Positions 44,582 through 46,276 of a stretch of 46,276 nucleotides of DNA are shown here, in pieces. The position numbers were made by a program, and so were the translations under genes. The DNA is from Burkholderiales bacterium (GTDB lineage: Bacteria; Pseudomonadota; Gammaproteobacteria; Burkholderiales; Burkholderiaceae_C): positions 1-46,276 of the forward strand of contig JACPVA010000042.1 in NCBI GenBank assembly GCA_016191995.1. The letters run 5' to 3'. Under the pieces are notes generated by a model. The model saw only the letters and a list, made by a program, of their open reading frames with translations, was not told the DNA's origin and ran no database searches. The number at the start of each line of letters is the position of its first letter. The first letter of the stretch is position 1.

Positions 44582-44586
44582 GCGCC

Positions 44587-45588
44587 ATGGCCATCGGCTG
44601 GCGCGCGCGCGTCGAACGCCTGGGCGTGCTGCATTGGGCGCTGCTGTTCTCGGCCGCGGTGCACGGCGCGCTGCTGACGGTGCGTTTCGTCGACCCGCAG
44701 GCCTTGCAGCGCGCGTTCCGCGACACGCCGCTGGAGGTCATCCTCGTCAATGCGCGCGGCGACGAGGCGCCGGCGGCACCGCAGGCGCTGGCGCAGGCGA
44801 ACCTGGCCGGCGGCGGCGAGGCCGAGCGCGGCCGCGCGGCCTCGCCGCTGCCGCCGTCGCGCGCGTTCGAGGTCGGCGATGCGCCCGAGACCTCGATGCG
44901 CCGGGTCGAGAACCTGCAGGCCGAGCAGCAGGAGCTGCTGGCGGCGCTGCGGCGCGAGATCGCGACGCTGCCGCCGCCCGACCCGCAGCGCGAGCCCGGC
45001 TCGCCGCAGGAGCGCGCGCTGCAGGAGCGCCATCGCCAGCTGCTCGAGCAGCTGGCCGAGATCGAGCGCCGCATCAACCGCGAGAATGCGCAGCCCAGGC
45101 GCCGCTACATCAGCCCGGCCACGCGCGAGGCGGTCTACGCGGTCTACTACGACCGCCTGCGGCGCCGGATCGAGGACCGCGGCACGCGCGACTTCCCCGA
45201 GGCCGGCGGGCGCAAGCTGTATGGCGAGCTGACGATGAACCTGACGATAGACGCCGCCGGCCGCGTCGTCGATGCCGAGGTCGTCCAGGCCTCGCACTCG
45301 CGGCTGCTCGACCAGCGCGCGGTGGCGATCGTGCACGCCGCGGCACCGTTCGGCCTGTTCAGCGACGAGATGCTGCGCGAGGCGGACCAGATCGTCGTCA
45401 CCTCGCGCTTTCGTTTCACGCGCGAGGACGGGCTGGAGACCTCCATGGGGGGATCGACCGGCGGCTCGACCGGTGGCTCGACCGGTGGCTCGACCGGTGG
45501 CTCGACCGGTGGCGCGACCGGTGGCGCGACCGGTGGCGCGACAGGCGGCTCGGCCGACACGGTCGCGGCGGCGGCGCCGCCGCGTTGA
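44587..45588 (+). CDS. TonB-family energy transducer with Gly-Ser-Thr repeat tail
   Basis: 333 residues. A single membrane anchor near residues 14-32 (LGVLHWALLFSAAVHGALL), then a periplasmic coiled-coil-like stretch rich in Glu/Arg (about 105-160) and a TonB C-terminal domain (about 185-280: YDRLRRRIEDRGTRDFPEAGG, LTMNLTIDAAGRVVDAEVV). TonB proteins carry proton-motive energy to outer-membrane receptors. The usual Pro-rich linker is missing, and residues 289-320 are GSTG/GATG repeats after the TonB domain, where the protein would normally end. It lies between the RNB gene and aroE, a known order in this bacterial group. Confidence 0.88.
   Translation: MAIGWRARVERLGVLHWALLFSAAVHGALLTVRFVDPQALQRAFRDTPLEVILVNARGDEAPAAPQALAQANLAGGGEAERGRAASPLPPSRAFEVGDAPETSMRRVENLQAEQQELLAALRREIATLPPPDPQREPGSPQERALQERHRQLLEQLAEIERRINRENAQPRRRYISPATREAVYAVYYDRLRRRIEDRGTRDFPEAGGRKLYGELTMNLTIDAAGRVVDAEVVQASHSRLLDQRAVAIVHAAAPFGLFSDEMLREADQIVVTSRFRFTREDGLETSMGGSTGGSTGGSTGGSTGGSTGGATGGATGGATGGSADTVAAAAPPR
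45451..45546 (+). repeat. 12-bp tandem repeat, eight units, at the end of the TonB-like gene
   Basis: Units follow ggctcgaccggt with variants (first gga..., last three ggcgcg...). Five encode GSTG and three GATG, in frame. Nearly identical neighbours suggest recent slippage-type expansion. Confidence 0.95.
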
Positions 45589-45590
45589 CG

Positions 45591-46276
45591 ATGGGCGCAC
45601 CGGCCCCGGTGCGCGGCCCGGCCGCGCCGGCTTGCGACCGCTACGCCGTCGTCGGCAACCCGGTCGCGCACAGCCAGTCGCCGTTCATCCACGCCGCCTT
45701 CGCGCGCCAGACCGCGCAGGCGATCGTCTACGAGCGGGTGCTCGCGCCGCTCGATGGTTTCGCGGCCACGGTGCACGACTTCGCCGCCACCGGCGCCCGC
45801 GGCTGCAACGTCACCGTGCCGTTCAAGTTCGAGGCCTGCGCGCTGGCGGCGCGGCGCAGCGATCGTGCCGCGCTCGCCGAGGCGGCCAACCTGCTGCGCT
45901 TCGACGCCGAGGGCTGGTGGGCCGACAACACCGACGGCATCGGCCTGGTGCGCGATATCGAGCATGGCGCCGGCTTGCCGCTGGCCGGGCGGCGCGTGCT
46001 GCTGGTCGGCGCCGGCGGGGCCGCCGCCGGCGTGCTCGGCCCGCTGCTGCAGGCCCGGCCGGCGGCGCTGTGGCTGGTCAACCGCAGCGCCTCGCGCGCG
46101 CAGGCGCTGGCGGCACGCCACGCGGCGCTGGCCGCCGCGCAGGGGGTGGCGCTCGACGCCGGCGGCCTTGCCGACGCGCCCGCGGGATGCGAGATCGTCG
46201 TCAATGCGAGCGCGAGCAGCCTGCACGGGCAGGCCTCGCCGGTCGACGCGCGCGTGCTGGCGCGCGGGGCGCTGGC
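45591..46276 (+). CDS. aroE: Shikimate dehydrogenase AroE (3' end outside window)
   Basis: 228 residues visible, the frame still open at the end of the window. NADPH-dependent reduction of 3-dehydroshikimate in aromatic amino-acid synthesis. YAVVGNPVAHSQSPFIHAAFA is the substrate site, NVTVPFKFEA holds the catalytic Lys, NTDGIGLVRDIE the catalytic Asp, and VLLVGAGGAAAGVLGPLL and VNRSASRAQAL belong to the cofactor domain. The ATG is two bases after the tonB-like stop, so they are probably co-transcribed. Confidence 0.97.
   Translation, partial: MGAPAPVRGPAAPACDRYAVVGNPVAHSQSPFIHAAFARQTAQAIVYERVLAPLDGFAATVHDFAATGARGCNVTVPFKFEACALAARRSDRAALAEAANLLRFDAEGWWADNTDGIGLVRDIEHGAGLPLAGRRVLLVGAGGAAAGVLGPLLQARPAALWLVNRSASRAQALAARHAALAAAQGVALDAGGLADAPAGCEIVVNASASSLHGQASPVDARVLARGAL

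Noticed and set aside
45451..45546. A CRISPR-like array at the end of the TonB-like gene
   Set aside because: The units are directly adjacent with no spacers, are 12 bp and in frame with the gene, and no cas gene is near.

Overview
The window is about 46 kb of very GC-rich DNA (roughly 70% by eye) with dense, ordinary bacterial coding. Gene content and order point to a betaproteobacterium of the order Burkholderiales, probably near the Rubrivivax/Leptothrix/Methylibium group. The supporting blocks are rplU-rpmA-obgE-proB beside divergent ispB, pilBCD-coaE-zapD-yacG, a CIRCE-controlled groESL, engB divergent from a cytochrome c4-like gene, and an RNB nuclease-tonB-aroE series. The genus is inference; there is no rRNA here. 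I see no insertion sequence, prophage, integrase or CRISPR array.

Layout. 1-5007: 3' part of a double-length UvrA (four ABC modules). 5119-7380: a small exported protein divergent from a CadC-like membrane regulator. 7454-11117: a porin and an amino-acid ABC transporter split over two divergent units. 11232-14881: a TRAP dicarboxylate-type transporter (dctP, dctQ, dctM) and a small helical-repeat protein. 14981-17511: msrPQ periplasmic methionine sulfoxide repair and a dihaem cytochrome c. 17607-20234: engB and a DUF1631 protein. 20371-22710: groESL with its promoter, CIRCE operator and terminator. 22741-28439: cell division (zapD), yacG, coaE and the type IV pilus core pilB-pilC-pilD. 28637-28713: tRNA-Pro(CGG). 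28763-33007: ispB divergent from rplU-rpmA-obgE-proB. 33061-37688: rppH divergent from proS, a lytic transglycosylase and mpl. 37689-38153: the only long gene-free stretch, holding a large palindromic repeat pair. 38154-41021: a zinc metalloprotease lipoprotein. 41117-46276: yqiA-like esterase, fabG-like reductase, RNB nuclease, TonB-like protein and the start of aroE.

Most genes are housekeeping. Functional groups are envelope and cell wall (porin, mpl, transglycosylase, TonB), periplasmic redox and protein repair (cytochrome c, MsrPQ), nutrient uptake (ABC and TRAP systems), the pilus machine, translation (L21, L27, ObgE, EngB, ProS, tRNA-Pro) and stress (GroESL, RppH).

The most unusual structure is the repeat pair at 37791-38040. 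Two hairpins of about 100 bp lie head to head between convergent genes. Their arms are perfect or nearly perfect and differ between copies in a compensated way, while both share a strictly conserved core. Smaller points of interest are nine-residue repeats in an N-terminal extension of YacG, a 12-bp tandem repeat at the end of the TonB-like gene, a perfect TATAAT over the apparent ispB start codon, and the promoter/CIRCE architecture of groESL.
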